Translations under genes and position numbers: made by a program | From: an uncultured Porphyromonadaceae bacterium | GTDB taxonomy: Bacteria > Bacteroidota > Bacteroidia > Bacteroidales > Muribaculaceae | Direction: 5' to 3' | Length of the DNA stretch: 37,196 nt | NCBI GenBank assembly: GCA_947575235.1 | Contig: CANPMT010000029.1 | Location: forward strand, 1 to 37,196 | Notes under the pieces: model-generated | Database searches by the model: none | Told to the model about the DNA's origin: nothing | The model's input: only the letters and a program-made list of their open reading frames with translations | Shown here: positions 7,409 to 17,600 of the stretch, piece after piece | How the letters are laid out: each line of letters starts with the position of its first letter | How positions within the stretch are numbered: the first letter of the stretch is position 1

Positions 7409-8824
7409 TCACACTCCGGAGACCTTCTCTGGAGGGAGCCGGAAATCAAACCGCAGCCCGTTGTCGTTGCTCACCCTTATGTCGCCCCCATGTATAGCCA
7501 CGGCATTCTTGACAATGGCCAGACCGAGTCCGGTGCCCCCTTTCTGTCGCGAACGTCCGCGGTCGACACGGTAAAACCGCTCGAAGAGATGCCCAAGATG
7601 CTCCTCCGCCACCCCGCTCCCATTGTCGCGCAATGTGAAATTCCCCTCGCGGTCGGCCGTGATCTGTATCTCGGTGCCTCCGCTGTAGGCTATGGCATTC
7701 CCTATCAGATTGCGGAAGATAGCCTCAAGCAGCCCACGGTTGCCCGACACCGTCATCGGTGGTATGTCGCAGAGAATCCGCATATCGGTCTTCATTCTCT
7801 CCTCATCCACAATCCCGGCAATCAGTCCGGTGAGGTCGATTCTCTCCCTCTCTATCACAGAGGCGCCGTCGTCCATTCGCGTTATGGAGGCCACATCCTC
7901 AAGCATCGATGCCAGACGCTCCGTATCGTCACATATCAGATTGATGAATTTCTGCCGCTTCTCCTCAGGCAGCTCCGGATGGTCGCGCAGAAGCGAGGCG
8001 CAGAGTTTTATCGATGCCACCGGCGTCTTCAGCTCGTGGTTGATGTTATTGGTAAGCTGTTTTTTGAGTCTTATCTTGTCGCGCTCCTGACGCAGTGCCT
8101 CCTGATGCCGCTGGTCGCGCTGCACATAAAGACGCACTATGTTGCCGGCTATGTTGCCTAACTCATCATGGGGAAACGCCCAGTCCTCATATATCGGCTC
8201 GCCCCTTCCCGCTTTCTCGGCAAATTTGTTGAGGTTGGAGATACTCGTGGATATGCGGCGTGTTATGAAATAGCCGGCTATACTCACCACAGTTGTGATC
8301 AGCAGCATGGTCCAGAGGAAGGAGCGGTCGGCCTCAAGGAAGTCCTCCAGGGCATGCGTGTAGGGTGCCGCACTCCGCACCACCGTTCCGTCGGGAGCGA
8401 GAGTGGCCGAATAGAAATACTCCGTATTGTCGCTTACCGAATTTCTCTCCACGGCATACCCGGCCCCTGACTTGCGTGCCTCGATCACCTCAGGGCGGTT
8501 GTTATGGTTTGATTCGGGAAATGGGGTCCTGTCATTATCATCGAATATTACACTCCCGGCCCGGTCAATCAGCGTGAGTCGCAGATTCTCTACGGGGGGT
8601 GCTATCCGCAAAGCTATCGAATCGATATTCTCACCACTCTCCATGTCGTCGATTATCCGCTCGTTGTGCATCTGCAGCTCCATATTCATAAGGTCGGAAC
8701 GGAACGATTTCTCGCGGTCATACTGGAAGATTGCGAAGGCCAGCACAAGCACCCAGCAGAGCGCAAGGAGCGAGAAGAACACCTTGTGATGGAATGAGAG
8801 TTTAATCCTGCCAGCCATAGCCAT
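7409..8824 (-). CDS. Sensor histidine kinase of a two-component system
   Basis: The ATG at 8824 gives 471 residues. A TTG at 8842 is possible, but the ATG fits better with the overlap into the response regulator. A transmembrane segment (about 14-33), a periplasmic sensor domain of about 130 residues, a second transmembrane segment (about 168-190) and a HAMP linker precede the kinase core. The HisKA phosphoacceptor is the histidine in NINHELKTPVASIKL. The ATP-binding domain shows the N box FRNLIGNAIAYS, the G1 box DNGSGV and the G2 box GGTGLGLAIVKNAV. All catalytic motifs are intact. The protein should autophosphorylate and pass the phosphate to the regulator encoded just upstream (overlap about 23 bp). 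It resembles PhoR/RprX-type kinases, and the signal is not known. Confidence 0.93.
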   Translation of the reverse strand: MAMAGRIKLSFHHKVFFSLLALCWVLVLAFAIFQYDREKSFRSDLMNMELQMHNERIIDDMESGENIDSIALRIAPPVENLRLTLIDRAGSVIFDDNDRTPFPESNHNNRPEVIEARKSGAGYAVERNSVSDNTEYFYSATLAPDGTVVRSAAPYTHALEDFLEADRSFLWTMLLITTVVSIAGYFITRRISTSISNLNKFAEKAGRGEPIYEDWAFPHDELGNIAGNIVRLYVQRDQRHQEALRQERDKIRLKKQLTNNINHELKTPVASIKLCASLLRDHPELPEEKRQKFINLICDDTERLASMLEDVASITRMDDGASVIERERIDLTGLIAGIVDEERMKTDMRILCDIPPMTVSGNRGLLEAIFRNLIGNAIAYSGGTEIQITADREGNFTLRDNGSGVAEEHLGHLFERFYRVDRGRSRQKGGTGLGLAIVKNAVAIHGGDIRVSNDNGLRFDFRLPPEKVSGV

Positions 8825-9461
8825 AGCCTGAACGGTTGACAATCTTTTTACCGTAAGGGGTAATCTTCCCCCGCAGGCGCGTGATGTGCACGTCGACCGA
8901 ACGGTCTACCACCACACTTGATTCGGGCCAGATTCTACCTAAGATCTCTTCGCGAGAGAATATGCGCCCCGGGTGCTCAAGAAACAGTGCGAGCAACTCA
9001 AATTCCTTCTTGGGGAGTTTTACCGGTTTGCCGTCCACCCGGCACACGAGTGTTGTACGGTCGCACACTATTCCCTCCGGAGTGTCGTCGTGATGTGTGC
9101 GTCGCAGCACAGCGGCTATACGGGCCAGCACATTCTTTATGGAATAGGGCTTCGCTATATAGTCGTCGGCCCCGAGATTGAGTCCGGCCACCATATCGTC
9201 GTCCGACCCCTTCGCGGTCAGGAAGATTACGGGGATAGCGGCGGTAGCGGGATTCCTCTTCAGGATCCGTGCCAACTGCACTCCATCAATCCCCTCCATC
9301 ATAATATCGAGCAGTATTAGGTCATATCGGGTCAGGTCGAGGGTCAGGGCCTCTTCAGCGCTCTCCACCGCGTCAGCCTCATATCCTTCCAGTTCAAGAT
9401 AAGTCTGCAGCCCCATGCGGAGCGCCTCCTCATCATCCACTATAAGTATCTTTGCAGCCAT
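8802..9461 (-). CDS. OmpR/PhoB-family response regulator
   Basis: This 219-residue protein has an N-terminal receiver domain with the acidic pair Asp9/Asp10, the phosphoacceptor Asp52 (in LILLD), the threonine of VIFLTAK and the lysine of YIAKPYS, all intact. The C-terminal winged helix (about 125-219) is of OmpR type, with VDRSVDVHITRLRGKI as recognition region and a terminal GYGYGW hairpin. It is followed with overlap by its cognate kinase and then by a PiT phosphate transporter. A minus-strand TATATTTG box (9485-9492) lies 23 bp before the ATG. PhoB-like and RprY-like roles are both possible. Confidence 0.94.
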   Translation of the reverse strand: MAAKILIVDDEEALRMGLQTYLELEGYEADAVESAEEALTLDLTRYDLILLDIMMEGIDGVQLARILKRNPATAAIPVIFLTAKGSDDDMVAGLNLGADDYIAKPYSIKNVLARIAAVLRRTHHDDTPEGIVCDRTTLVCRVDGKPVKLPKKEFELLALFLEHPGRIFSREEILGRIWPESSVVVDRSVDVHITRLRGKITPYGKKIVNRSGYGYGWQD

Positions 9462-9484
9462 ATCATCAATTGTTTTTCCATCTG

Positions 9485-9492
9485 CAAATATA
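9485..9492 (-). promoter_or_regulatory. -7 box TATATTTG for the two-component/PiT genes
   Basis: On the minus strand this reads TATATTTG, matching TAnnTTTG, 23 bp upstream of the response regulator start. No TTG was found at the -33 distance, which would suit a promoter that needs an activator. Confidence 0.5.
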
Positions 9493-9682
9493 ACACTTTA
9501 ATCCCGACTTCTTCCACGTGCTCCCGACTGGCGGTGCGGTTATTCAAAAAAATTTCTTATCGCTATGGGGATTTCTCGGGGGGAGTGCGTCTTCTTATTG
9601 GAGCCGCGATGAAGGGCGCCCGTACCATTGCTTCCGCTCCTTACGTTATATGTTTAATATCGACTAAACTTTTTTCTTTGGA

Positions 9683-12127
9683 ATGAGACGGTTTGTAACC
9701 ACCACAATCCTTATTCTTCTCTTTCTGCTTTCTGCCGCCGCTCAGAATGTGACGGTGAAGGCCGTAAACCAACCCGCGGAAGCGGTGTTCAAGTCTGTCA
9801 TGAAGCAGACAGGCAAGAACTTTCTATACCCCTCCGGTTTGCTGGATGGTATCAATGTAACTGTGAGTCTTAAGGATACCCCTCTCAAGAAAGCTCTCTC
9901 CGAAATCTTCTCCTCAACCGACATCGAGTATAAAATCAAGGGTAATAACGTAATCCTTAAACGTAAACCGAAACGGACTAAGACTAATAACCGCTCCGTA
10001 ACACCCCACCCTGCTCCTGCGACATCCGCAGCGACTCCCGACGTCAGGATACTCGACGAACTGGTGGTGGTGTCGCGGCTGGAAGCACCGGAGGTGACCA
10101 CGGCTGAGATTGGTGCCCGTAAAATAACAGCCGATGAGGTGCGCGACATACCCGTGATTTTTGGAGAGGCGGATGTCATCAAGGCGCTACAGATGCAGCC
10201 GGGTGTGTCGGAGGGCTCGGAGGGTATGGCGGGGATGCACGTGCATGGCGGAGACGCCGACGGCAATCTCTATATGCTCGACAATGTGCCTGTGTATCAG
10301 GTGAACCATTTCGGCGGACTCTTCTCGGCTTTCAACACCGATATAATACGTTATATCGATTTCTTCAAGTCGTCGGTGCCGGCCAAGTATGACGGGCGCC
10401 TCTCATCTTTCATGGATGTGCGCCTCCTGAACGGCAACCGCGACGGCCATCACGGCTCGGCCAGACTCGGACTGACATCGGGAGCATTCAATATTTCGGG
10501 CCCAATCGGAGCACGCACCACTTATCTCGTCGGATTGCGCCGTTCATGGTATGACGTGCTTTCAATCCCTATGCTGGCCATAATCAATTCAAAGCAGGAG
10601 GAGAAGACACGGTTCCATTATTATTTCATGGATCTCAACGCCAAGGTCAACCACCGTTTCTCTGACAAGGCCAACGGCTTTGCAAGCATCTATTTCGGCG
10701 ACGACATGCTCAAGACCGGCACCGACTATGATGACCAGATCGACACCCGGGATAAGGAACGGTATGATTTCCACTGGGGCAACCTGATTGCACAGGCTGG
10801 ATTGAACTATCGGTTCAACCAGGGATTGTCGGCTGAATTCACGGCGGCCTATACCCGTTATTTCACCTCCCTGAAGAATCATGACGAGTATACGGTCGCC
10901 ACCGAAGGCTCTATCTTTTCGGAGGAGGAGACTGTCAACACCTCCAACAACATCAATGACTGGATATTCCGCGGCGACTTCGACTGGCAACCCGACGGGA
11001 GGCAGCGCGTACGCTTCGGCGCCGGATATGTGCGCCACTCTTTCCTTCCGGCGAGAACCTCGCGTACGAGCATAGTCGGCTCCCTCACCACCCAGACAAG
11101 CGATTCCACCCGCACCTATGGCGCCAACGAGGTGAATGCCTATATCGAGGATGACTGGAGAATCACTGACCATCTGCGTATAAATGGCGGGCTGCATGCT
11201 TCGCTCTTCAACATCGGTGGCAAGGTGAAGTGGGGGATCTCTCCCCGCGTTTCGGTGAGCTGGCATCCTGTAGAGGCGTTTGCCCTGAAGGGGGCATACA
11301 CACGAACTGTGCAATATGTGCATCAGCTCTCTCAGAGCTATCTCTCGCTCCCAACCGACCAGTGGATTCCGGTGACAGGCGATTTCAAACCACAGACGGC
11401 CGACAAGATTTCAGTCGGAGGCTACTGGCAGTCGGCCGACGGGGGCTGGAGCGCGTCGGTCGAGGGGTATTGGAAATGGATGCACAATCTTCTCGACTAC
11501 CGCGATGAATATTACCTGCGCCCCCCGTTGGAGATGTGGGACGCGCGCCTCACCTCGGGACGTGGCTCGGCGAAGGGTATCGACTTCGAACTCCGTAAGC
11601 TTACGGGGAAGGTCACCGGACAGGTCTCCTACTCGCTCGGCCGGGTCGACCGTACCTTCGCCGACAAGAACGGAGGGCGCACTTATCCAGCCCGTTCCGA
11701 CCATCGCCACACTATAAATGTAGTCGTGAACTGGCATGTCAGCGACAAGGTGCAGCTCAACGCCGCATGGACCGGACATTCGGGCAACCGTTTCACATTG
11801 CTCCCCCAGAGGTGGGAAGCGCCGGAGTTCAGCGGTGCCCAGGGTTACTATCCCGGCGACGCCCCTTTACGCACCACTGTCAATAACTATCAGCTGCCAT
11901 TCTATCACCGGCTCGACCTCTCATGCACTGTCAGGAACAGCCGCGGTTACTGGACTTTCGGACTCTATAACGCCTACAACCATATGAACGTGGTTGCCGT
12001 AAGAGGGGGGTATAGGGATGAGACGGAGGTAACTCCCGACCATATCATATATACCTCACGTCCGGTGTTCCAGAAAGTTAAATTATTACCTGTCATTCCA
12101 TCAATATCTTACACATGGGAATTTTAA
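9683..12127 (+). CDS. TonB-dependent outer-membrane receptor with STN domain
   Basis: This 814-residue protein has a signal peptide (1-20), an STN (secretin/TonB short N-terminal) domain (about 22-92), a Pro/Thr/Ala-rich linker (about 93-120), a plug domain starting near ILDELVVVSR and a 22-strand-type barrel ending in a terminal aromatic (YTWEF). The motif GGDADGNLYMLDNVPVYQVNHFGGLFSAFN is the plug signature of receptors paired with DUF4249 lipoproteins, and such a lipoprotein follows directly. STN domains often contact a FecR-type anti-sigma factor, but none is encoded nearby. Related receptors usually also carry a carboxypeptidase-regulatory-like domain before the plug, which I do not see. 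Substrate unknown. Confidence 0.92.
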   Translation: MRRFVTTTILILLFLLSAAAQNVTVKAVNQPAEAVFKSVMKQTGKNFLYPSGLLDGINVTVSLKDTPLKKALSEIFSSTDIEYKIKGNNVILKRKPKRTKTNNRSVTPHPAPATSAATPDVRILDELVVVSRLEAPEVTTAEIGARKITADEVRDIPVIFGEADVIKALQMQPGVSEGSEGMAGMHVHGGDADGNLYMLDNVPVYQVNHFGGLFSAFNTDIIRYIDFFKSSVPAKYDGRLSSFMDVRLLNGNRDGHHGSARLGLTSGAFNISGPIGARTTYLVGLRRSWYDVLSIPMLAIINSKQEEKTRFHYYFMDLNAKVNHRFSDKANGFASIYFGDDMLKTGTDYDDQIDTRDKERYDFHWGNLIAQAGLNYRFNQGLSAEFTAAYTRYFTSLKNHDEYTVATEGSIFSEEETVNTSNNINDWIFRGDFDWQPDGRQRVRFGAGYVRHSFLPARTSRTSIVGSLTTQTSDSTRTYGANEVNAYIEDDWRITDHLRINGGLHASLFNIGGKVKWGISPRVSVSWHPVEAFALKGAYTRTVQYVHQLSQSYLSLPTDQWIPVTGDFKPQTADKISVGGYWQSADGGWSASVEGYWKWMHNLLDYRDEYYLRPPLEMWDARLTSGRGSAKGIDFELRKLTGKVTGQVSYSLGRVDRTFADKNGGRTYPARSDHRHTINVVVNWHVSDKVQLNAAWTGHSGNRFTLLPQRWEAPEFSGAQGYYPGDAPLRTTVNNYQLPFYHRLDLSCTVRNSRGYWTFGLYNAYNHMNVVAVRGGYRDETEVTPDHIIYTSRPVFQKVKLLPVIPSISYTWEF

Positions 12128-13098
12128 GATTTACCTGCCTGCCACTCCTTCTTCTCCTGCTTACCGGCTGTTACGAGGATTTCACTCCCGACATTGAGAC
12201 AAAGCCGGTGCTCTGCCTAAATTCATTGATTACAGAGGGTGAACCGATAAAGGTGTCCGTCACCCGTACGTGGCTATATACCGACACTGAGTCTGCAACA
12301 ACCCGACACGTGGATGACGCCGAGGTGACAGTATACGTCAACGGAGCCATAGTCGGCGATGACTACCTGCCGCAACAGGGTGACAATATCAGGATTGTGG
12401 CCGAGAGTCGCGCCTATGGCAGAGCTGAAGGTGAGGTGACGGTGCCGGAGGCCGTCCCGGCGGAATCGGTGGAATGGGACGCGGATGTCACCCACATATG
12501 GAAGCATGATACCCCGGGAATCCTCAATTATATCCTCAATTTTAACCTGCATGCCACACTCACGATAAAAGACCCTGCCGGCACCGACAACTATTATCTT
12601 TTCAGCCGGGAGTCTTTTCCGGAAGATCGCGGATCTTACCCCGTAGAGAACATTCGTTTCTATCCCGGGGTATTCCGCGACGACCTCGAACCGATCTTCT
12701 CGGAACATATCGGTGTGTTTGAATCAATCACCGGCGACGGCTCGTATGGCTTCACTTTCTTTACCGACCGCCAGTTCCAAGGGAGCCGCTACACCCTTAA
12801 TCTTCAGTTTGAGAATCTGGAGTATGATGTGCGCAATGAGGAATACTCGGAAGATCTGTTCGACTGCGGACTGATCCTTAACCTCAGCAGTGTCTCCTCA
12901 AGCTATTACAACTGGTGCAGCTATCAGTGGCAGGTTGAGAACGGCACACTCTCCGACCTTACCGATGTGGGTCTTTCAGATCCCTTCTGGGGCTACAGCA
13001 ATGTCTCGACCGGAGCCGGGGTCATAGCCGCGCGGTCATCCTCATCGCATGTCATCAATCTCAAGGATTTCCTCCAGAGAGAGCTCGCTCGTGAGTGA
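12115..13098 (+). CDS. DUF4249 outer-membrane lipoprotein
   Basis: This 327-residue lipoprotein has the lipobox LLTGC (Cys19). The mature start YEDFTPDIETKPVLCLNSLITEGEPIKVSVTRTW is the characteristic N-terminus of the DUF4249 family, followed by a beta-sandwich region with the VDDAEVTVYVNG segment. The start overlaps the 3' end of the TonB receptor by 13 bp, so the two are translationally coupled. In this family the lipoprotein is thought to act as the external partner of the receptor, by analogy with SusD, but no ligand is known to me. The 3' end overlaps the convergent methyltransferase gene by 38 bp. Confidence 0.9.
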   Translation: MGILRFTCLPLLLLLLTGCYEDFTPDIETKPVLCLNSLITEGEPIKVSVTRTWLYTDTESATTRHVDDAEVTVYVNGAIVGDDYLPQQGDNIRIVAESRAYGRAEGEVTVPEAVPAESVEWDADVTHIWKHDTPGILNYILNFNLHATLTIKDPAGTDNYYLFSRESFPEDRGSYPVENIRFYPGVFRDDLEPIFSEHIGVFESITGDGSYGFTFFTDRQFQGSRYTLNLQFENLEYDVRNEEYSEDLFDCGLILNLSSVSSSYYNWCSYQWQVENGTLSDLTDVGLSDPFWGYSNVSTGAGVIAARSSSSHVINLKDFLQRELARE

Positions 13099-13588
13099 GC
13101 AGCTCTCTCTTGCGCTCACTCCCCCAGCGATAGTTCCCCACCTCACCTGAGGCAGGAATCACACGGTGGCACGGTATGACCACAGCCACCGGATTGGCAC
13201 CGATTGCCGAGCCCACGGCCCTCGTGGCCTTGGGCTGACCGATTGCGGCGGCAATATCGCCATAAGTGACAGTCTCACCCGCAGGAATCTGCAGAAGAGC
13301 CTCCCACACTTTCAGCCGGAATCCGCTCCCCTTCAGATGCAGCCTTATCCCGGCCCGGTTCCGGATAAGCTCATCAAAGCTGACACAGGGCGCACCCTCC
13401 TTATAATGCAGTGAGGAATCGGGGAAACGTTCCCGCAAGAGTCTGACACCCTCGGCACGAGCGCCGCAAAATTCCAGACAACATATTCCCTCACTTGTAT
13501 AAGCCATCATCATCTCGCCGAAAGGTGTCGGGAGATAGCTGTAATCTATAACCGGAGCCTCATGCTCCATCCTCACAATTTCAATCAT
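13061..13588 (-). CDS. ogt: Methylated-DNA--protein-cysteine S-methyltransferase
   Basis: This 175-residue DNA-repair protein removes O6-alkyl groups from guanine by one irreversible transfer to its own cysteine. The active-site motif IPCHRV is intact, with Cys140 and His141. The helix-turn-helix part includes VTYGDIAAAIGQPKATRAVGSAIGANP, including the arginine (in KATRAVG) expected to take the place of the flipped base. The N-terminal domain is short and there is no Ada-type N-terminal zinc or AraC domain, so it is the Ogt/MGMT form. A methionine at residue 7 is an alternative start. It is convergent with the DUF4249 gene, with a 38-bp overlap, and has its own well-formed promoter. Confidence 0.94.
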   Translation of the reverse strand: MIEIVRMEHEAPVIDYSYLPTPFGEMMMAYTSEGICCLEFCGARAEGVRLLRERFPDSSLHYKEGAPCVSFDELIRNRAGIRLHLKGSGFRLKVWEALLQIPAGETVTYGDIAAAIGQPKATRAVGSAIGANPVAVVIPCHRVIPASGEVGNYRWGSERKRELLTHERALSGGNP

Positions 13589-13608
13589 AACTAAGCGTGC
13601 TGAGGATG

Positions 13609-13639
13609 CAAAAATACGAAAAAATATTGAACCGACAAA
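13609..13639 (-). promoter_or_regulatory. Bacteroides-type promoter for the methyltransferase gene
   Basis: On the minus strand, TTTG (13639-13636), a 19-bp spacer and TATTTTTG (13616-13609) match the consensus closely. The -7 box lies 20 bp from the ATG at 13588, giving a very short leader. Confidence 0.75.
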
Positions 13640-13729
13640 TTATTAAATCTAAACCTTTTCCCTCCTCTGTTGTCTTTAATGTAAACGACAGTCGTTGTCT
13701 CAAGTAATCATTTCTAAAATCACACGAAC

Positions 13730-14248
13730 ATGAGAACATTTTTTACCACACTTATAGTCGCTCTCTTCCTCAGTCTGGGCTCTGTGTCATCTTATGCAGG
13801 CAACGACCATGGGCATCGTCATGAACCTCCACGCCGCGAACATCATGACAAGAAGCACAAAAAAGATAAGAAAAAGTATAAGAAGGATTGGGAAAAACAG
13901 CAGAAGAAATGGGAGAAGGAACAGAAAAAAAGAGCCAAGGAGATGCGCAAGCACCACCATAATCCACCCAGGCATTCCGCTCCTCGTCCGGGACACGGCC
14001 ATCACGGTCATCCCGACCGTCTCGGCTACATGGTGAAGCATGCCACCAAAGGTTGCCACGATGTCAGGGTATGGCGTATAGATGATGATTCCTATATTGT
14101 GCGTTATCGCAAAGGCAGGAAGCATTACACCCGCCGCATCTATCCCTACTCCAACCGCTACGGAGCCATCACCCTGATCAATTCCAACTGGCAGCCTCTC
14201 GCCCCTTGGGTAGCCATACCCCCTATTCAGATCAACATCAATATCTGA
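13730..14248 (+). CDS. Secreted His/Lys-rich basic protein
   Basis: This 172-residue protein has a signal peptide (1-23, ending SSYAG) and no lipobox. Residues 24-70 are extremely rich in His, Lys and Glu, with runs such as HHDKKHKKDKKKYKKD and a likely charged helix (KQQKKWEKEQKKRAKEMRK). Another His-rich patch (GHGHHGHPD) follows near residue 93. The C-terminal half (about 97-172) is an ordered-looking beta-rich region. The composition suggests metal or polyanion binding at the cell envelope, but no family is recognised and the role is unknown. It stands alone between the methyltransferase and the SusC operon and is followed by a terminator. Confidence 0.75.
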   Translation: MRTFFTTLIVALFLSLGSVSSYAGNDHGHRHEPPRREHHDKKHKKDKKKYKKDWEKQQKKWEKEQKKRAKEMRKHHHNPPRHSAPRPGHGHHGHPDRLGYMVKHATKGCHDVRVWRIDDDSYIVRYRKGRKHYTRRIYPYSNRYGAITLINSNWQPLAPWVAIPPIQININI

Positions 14249-14307
14249 CCATAGGCAGCAACATCAATATCTGCCACACCATCTTCTTTTTACCCGCCCC
14301 ATCTCAT

Positions 14308-14334
14308 CCCCTCTTTGTACGAGGGGATTTTTTT
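14308..14334 (+). terminator. Rho-independent terminator
   Basis: CCCCTC (14308-14313) pairs with GAGGGG (14321-14326) around a 7-base loop and is followed by seven T residues (14328-14334). It ends the His/Lys-rich protein unit. The rest of 14249-14604 is AT-rich with the promoter below and no gene. Confidence 0.85.
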
Positions 14335-14445
14335 GTATCAGCCCCTCCTCCGGCTTCATCCACCCTCATTAATATTACATCGGCCATTATTTAATCTGAT
14401 TTGAATAATTTAATTACAAATTTTCTTAAAAATTAATTAAAATGT

Positions 14446-14479
14446 TTTGCCGATTATAAAAATATTTTTTATAAATTTG
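14446..14479 (+). promoter_or_regulatory. Promoter for the SusC/SusD operon
   Basis: TTTG (14446-14449) and TAAATTTG (14472-14479) match the -33/-7 elements with a 22-bp spacer, slightly longer than usual. The leader to the ATG at 14605 would be about 120 nt, long enough for a regulatory leader RNA, though I see no defined riboswitch. Confidence 0.6.
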
Positions 14480-14604
14480 CGCTTAGCTATAACATCTATT
14501 ATCGTGTCAACTGCCCGACGATATTCCCTGTCAGCGGGATAGCCTGCCCTAATCAGATGCAAAGCGGATACCATCTGGAAAACTATTATTCTAACCTGTT
14601 ATAT

Positions 14605-17600
14605 ATGAGAATGAAGCTGTTTCTGGCATTCCTGCTGCTCATGGCGGCAAATGCACTCGCTCAGACAAGGAGCGTCTCCGGAACCGTCTACGGAGCCGGG
14701 GAAGACGAGCCTCTGATCGGCGTCACTGTCAAGGTGAAGGGCACAACCCTCGCCACCGCAACTGACCTTGACGGCCGTTTCAACATCCAGGGGCTCAGTC
14801 CGTCCGACAAGTATCTTGAAGTCTCCTATGTCGGCTATCAGTCGGCTACGGTCGAAATCAAACCGGGCGACATGAAGATTTTCCTCAACACATCTACCGA
14901 GATGCTCGACGAGATGATTGTTGTGGCTTTCGGTAAACAGAAGCGCGAGTCTTTCACCGGATCTGCAAGTGTTGTGGATGCCGACCAGATTGCACGAGCG
15001 CAAGTCACTAACCCGATCGAAGCCTTGAACGGCACCGTCACCGGTCTCAACATGGTGGAGAGCAACTCCTTTGGCTCGGATGCCACTATCACAATCCGTG
15101 GCATAGGCTCGCTCAATGCCGGAAACGACCCGCTCATCGTGCTTGACGGAATGCCTTACAACGGTTATTGGAACGATATCAACCCTGCCGATATCGCCAG
15201 CATGACCGTGCTCAAGGATGCCGCCTCGAACGCTCTATACGGCGCACGTGGTGCCAACGGTGTGATTCTCATCACAACAAAGAGCGCGAAACGCGGACAT
15301 ACCACTGTCAACTTCAACGCCAAATGGGGTGTGAACCATGACGGCCGCGTAAAGTATGACGCCATCAACGACCCCGGGCAGTATTACGAGGCTTTCTATC
15401 TCGCCAAGAAGAATTATTACCTCAACAGCCAGGGTATGTCGGAGGCTATGGCCCACTATACCGCCAACCAGAATATCGGCACGCCCTACACTTCAGGTGG
15501 CCTTGAGTATATGCTTTACGCTGTGCCCGCAGGCCAGCAGCTTATCGGCACAAACGGCCGCCTCAACCCTAACGCCACCTTAGGCAACCGCGTGGCTTAT
15601 GACGGTAACATCTATACTCTCTATCCCGACAACTGGCTCGACGAGGGTCTGCGCGACGGATTCCGTCAGGAGTATAACCTGACTGTATCAAGCGGCGACG
15701 ACAAGTACACCCTCTACGGCAGCCTCGGTTATCTGAAGGATAACGGCATCGCCTACAACAACGACATCGAACGTTATTCCGCCCGCCTCAAGGCCGACGC
15801 TCAGATCTATCCCTTCCTGAAAGTAGGCGGTTCGGCCTCGTTCAACCATACCGTCACAAATACACTGAGCGACGTGTTCAACGTGCTCACTGATATTGGT
15901 CCGGTCTATCCCCTCTACATCCGCGATGAATATGGCAACATCATGACCGACAGCCACGGCAAGGTATACGACTATGGCGACGGCGTTATCAACGGACTCA
16001 CCCGTCCGGTCGACAACGCGGGCAACTATATCCAGAACGACCTTCTCGACCTTAACCGCAACACAAGCAACGCCTTCAACCTCCAGGGCTTCGCCACCCT
16101 CGATTTCCTCGACGGATTCCACTTCACAATCAACGGAAGCGCGTATATTACCGAAAACCGCATGGAATTCGGTTATAACCCCTATTACGGATTCAACGCC
16201 GGCCGCGGCTACGTCAACACCAGCCATTACCGCACCAGCGATTTCAACACTCAGCAGCTTCTCAATTACTCGAAGGTATTCGGTTCGCATTCAATCGACG
16301 CCCTTCTCGGCCATGAGTACACACGCGACGGACAGACCTATCTCTACGGCGCACGCAACGATGTGGCGCTCTGGGAGAGCAACAAGGAACTTTCCGGAGC
16401 TATTACTAACGGCGATATGGATGGATACAAATCCGAATATAACGTCGAGGGCTGGTTTCTCCGTGCCCAATATGACTTCGACAGCAAGTACTTCGCCTCG
16501 GCCTCTTTCCGTCGCGACGGTTCTTCACGGTTCCATCCCAAGCACCGCTGGGGCAACTTCTGGAGCGTCGGCGCAGCCTGGATCCTCACAAAGGAGGAAT
16601 GGTTCCCGAAATCACCGCTGGTGAATATGCTCAAGATCAAGGCCTCGTATGGTGAACAGGGTAACGACAATATCGGTGATTTCCTATATACCGACACCTA
16701 TACCTTGGCAAACGCCCACGGTGAACCGGCCTTCATCTTCAGCAGCAAGGGTAATGAGAATATCACCTGGGAGACTGTGGGCAGCTTCAATGCCGGCGTC
16801 GAGTTCGAGCTCTTCAACAACCGTCTGTCGGGTGGAGTTGAGTTCTATGTGCGCAACACCTCCGACATGCTGATGTTCTTCTCCACTCCCCTCTCGCTCG
16901 GTTATTCAGGCTATTACGACAACGTGGGCGACATGCGCAACACAGGTGTGGAGGTTTCGCTCAACGCCGACATCATAGCCTCGAAAGCCTTCACCTGGAA
17001 CGTCGGAGTCAACCTCTCGTGGGAGCGTAACCGCGTCACCTATCTTCCCACGGATAAGAAACTCGCCACCTGCGACGGCTACAGCGGTTATCTGAGCGGC
17101 TACCTCTTCTATGGCGAGGGACTCCCCGTAAACACATGGCGTCTCCCCAAATATGCCGGTGTCAACGAAGTGGGACAGGCTACATGGTATAAGGTTGATG
17201 CCGACGGCAACATGGGCACCACCACAGCTTATGAGGATGCCGACTGGATGCTCTGCGGCTCCGCCCTCCCCAACGTGTTCGGTGGTTTCAACACCTCCTT
17301 CAAGTTCTTCGGAGTGGATGTCAACGCCCAGTTCAATTATTCAATCGGCGGCAAGAAATTCGACATCGTATACCAGAAGTTCATGACACCCCCTTATGAG
17401 ACAATGACCGGAACACCGCTGCATATGGATGTCTTCAATTCATGGACACCTGAGAACACCGGTTCAAACATACCGCGTTTCCAGTATGGCGAATACACCG
17501 CCACCAACTATTCCGACCGTTTCCTCACCGATGCCTCTTACCTCGGACTGCGCAACATCACCGTGGGCTACACATTCCCCGAAAGCGTGCAGCGCACCCT

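Noticed and set aside
7490..8161. Plus-strand ORF of 223 residues
   Set aside because: Antisense to the kinase domain of the histidine kinase, which has all its catalytic motifs in the other frame.
10589..11323. Minus-strand ORF of 244 residues
   Set aside because: Opposite the TonB receptor barrel; no signal, domain or promoter, and a composition typical of reversed GC-rich coding DNA.
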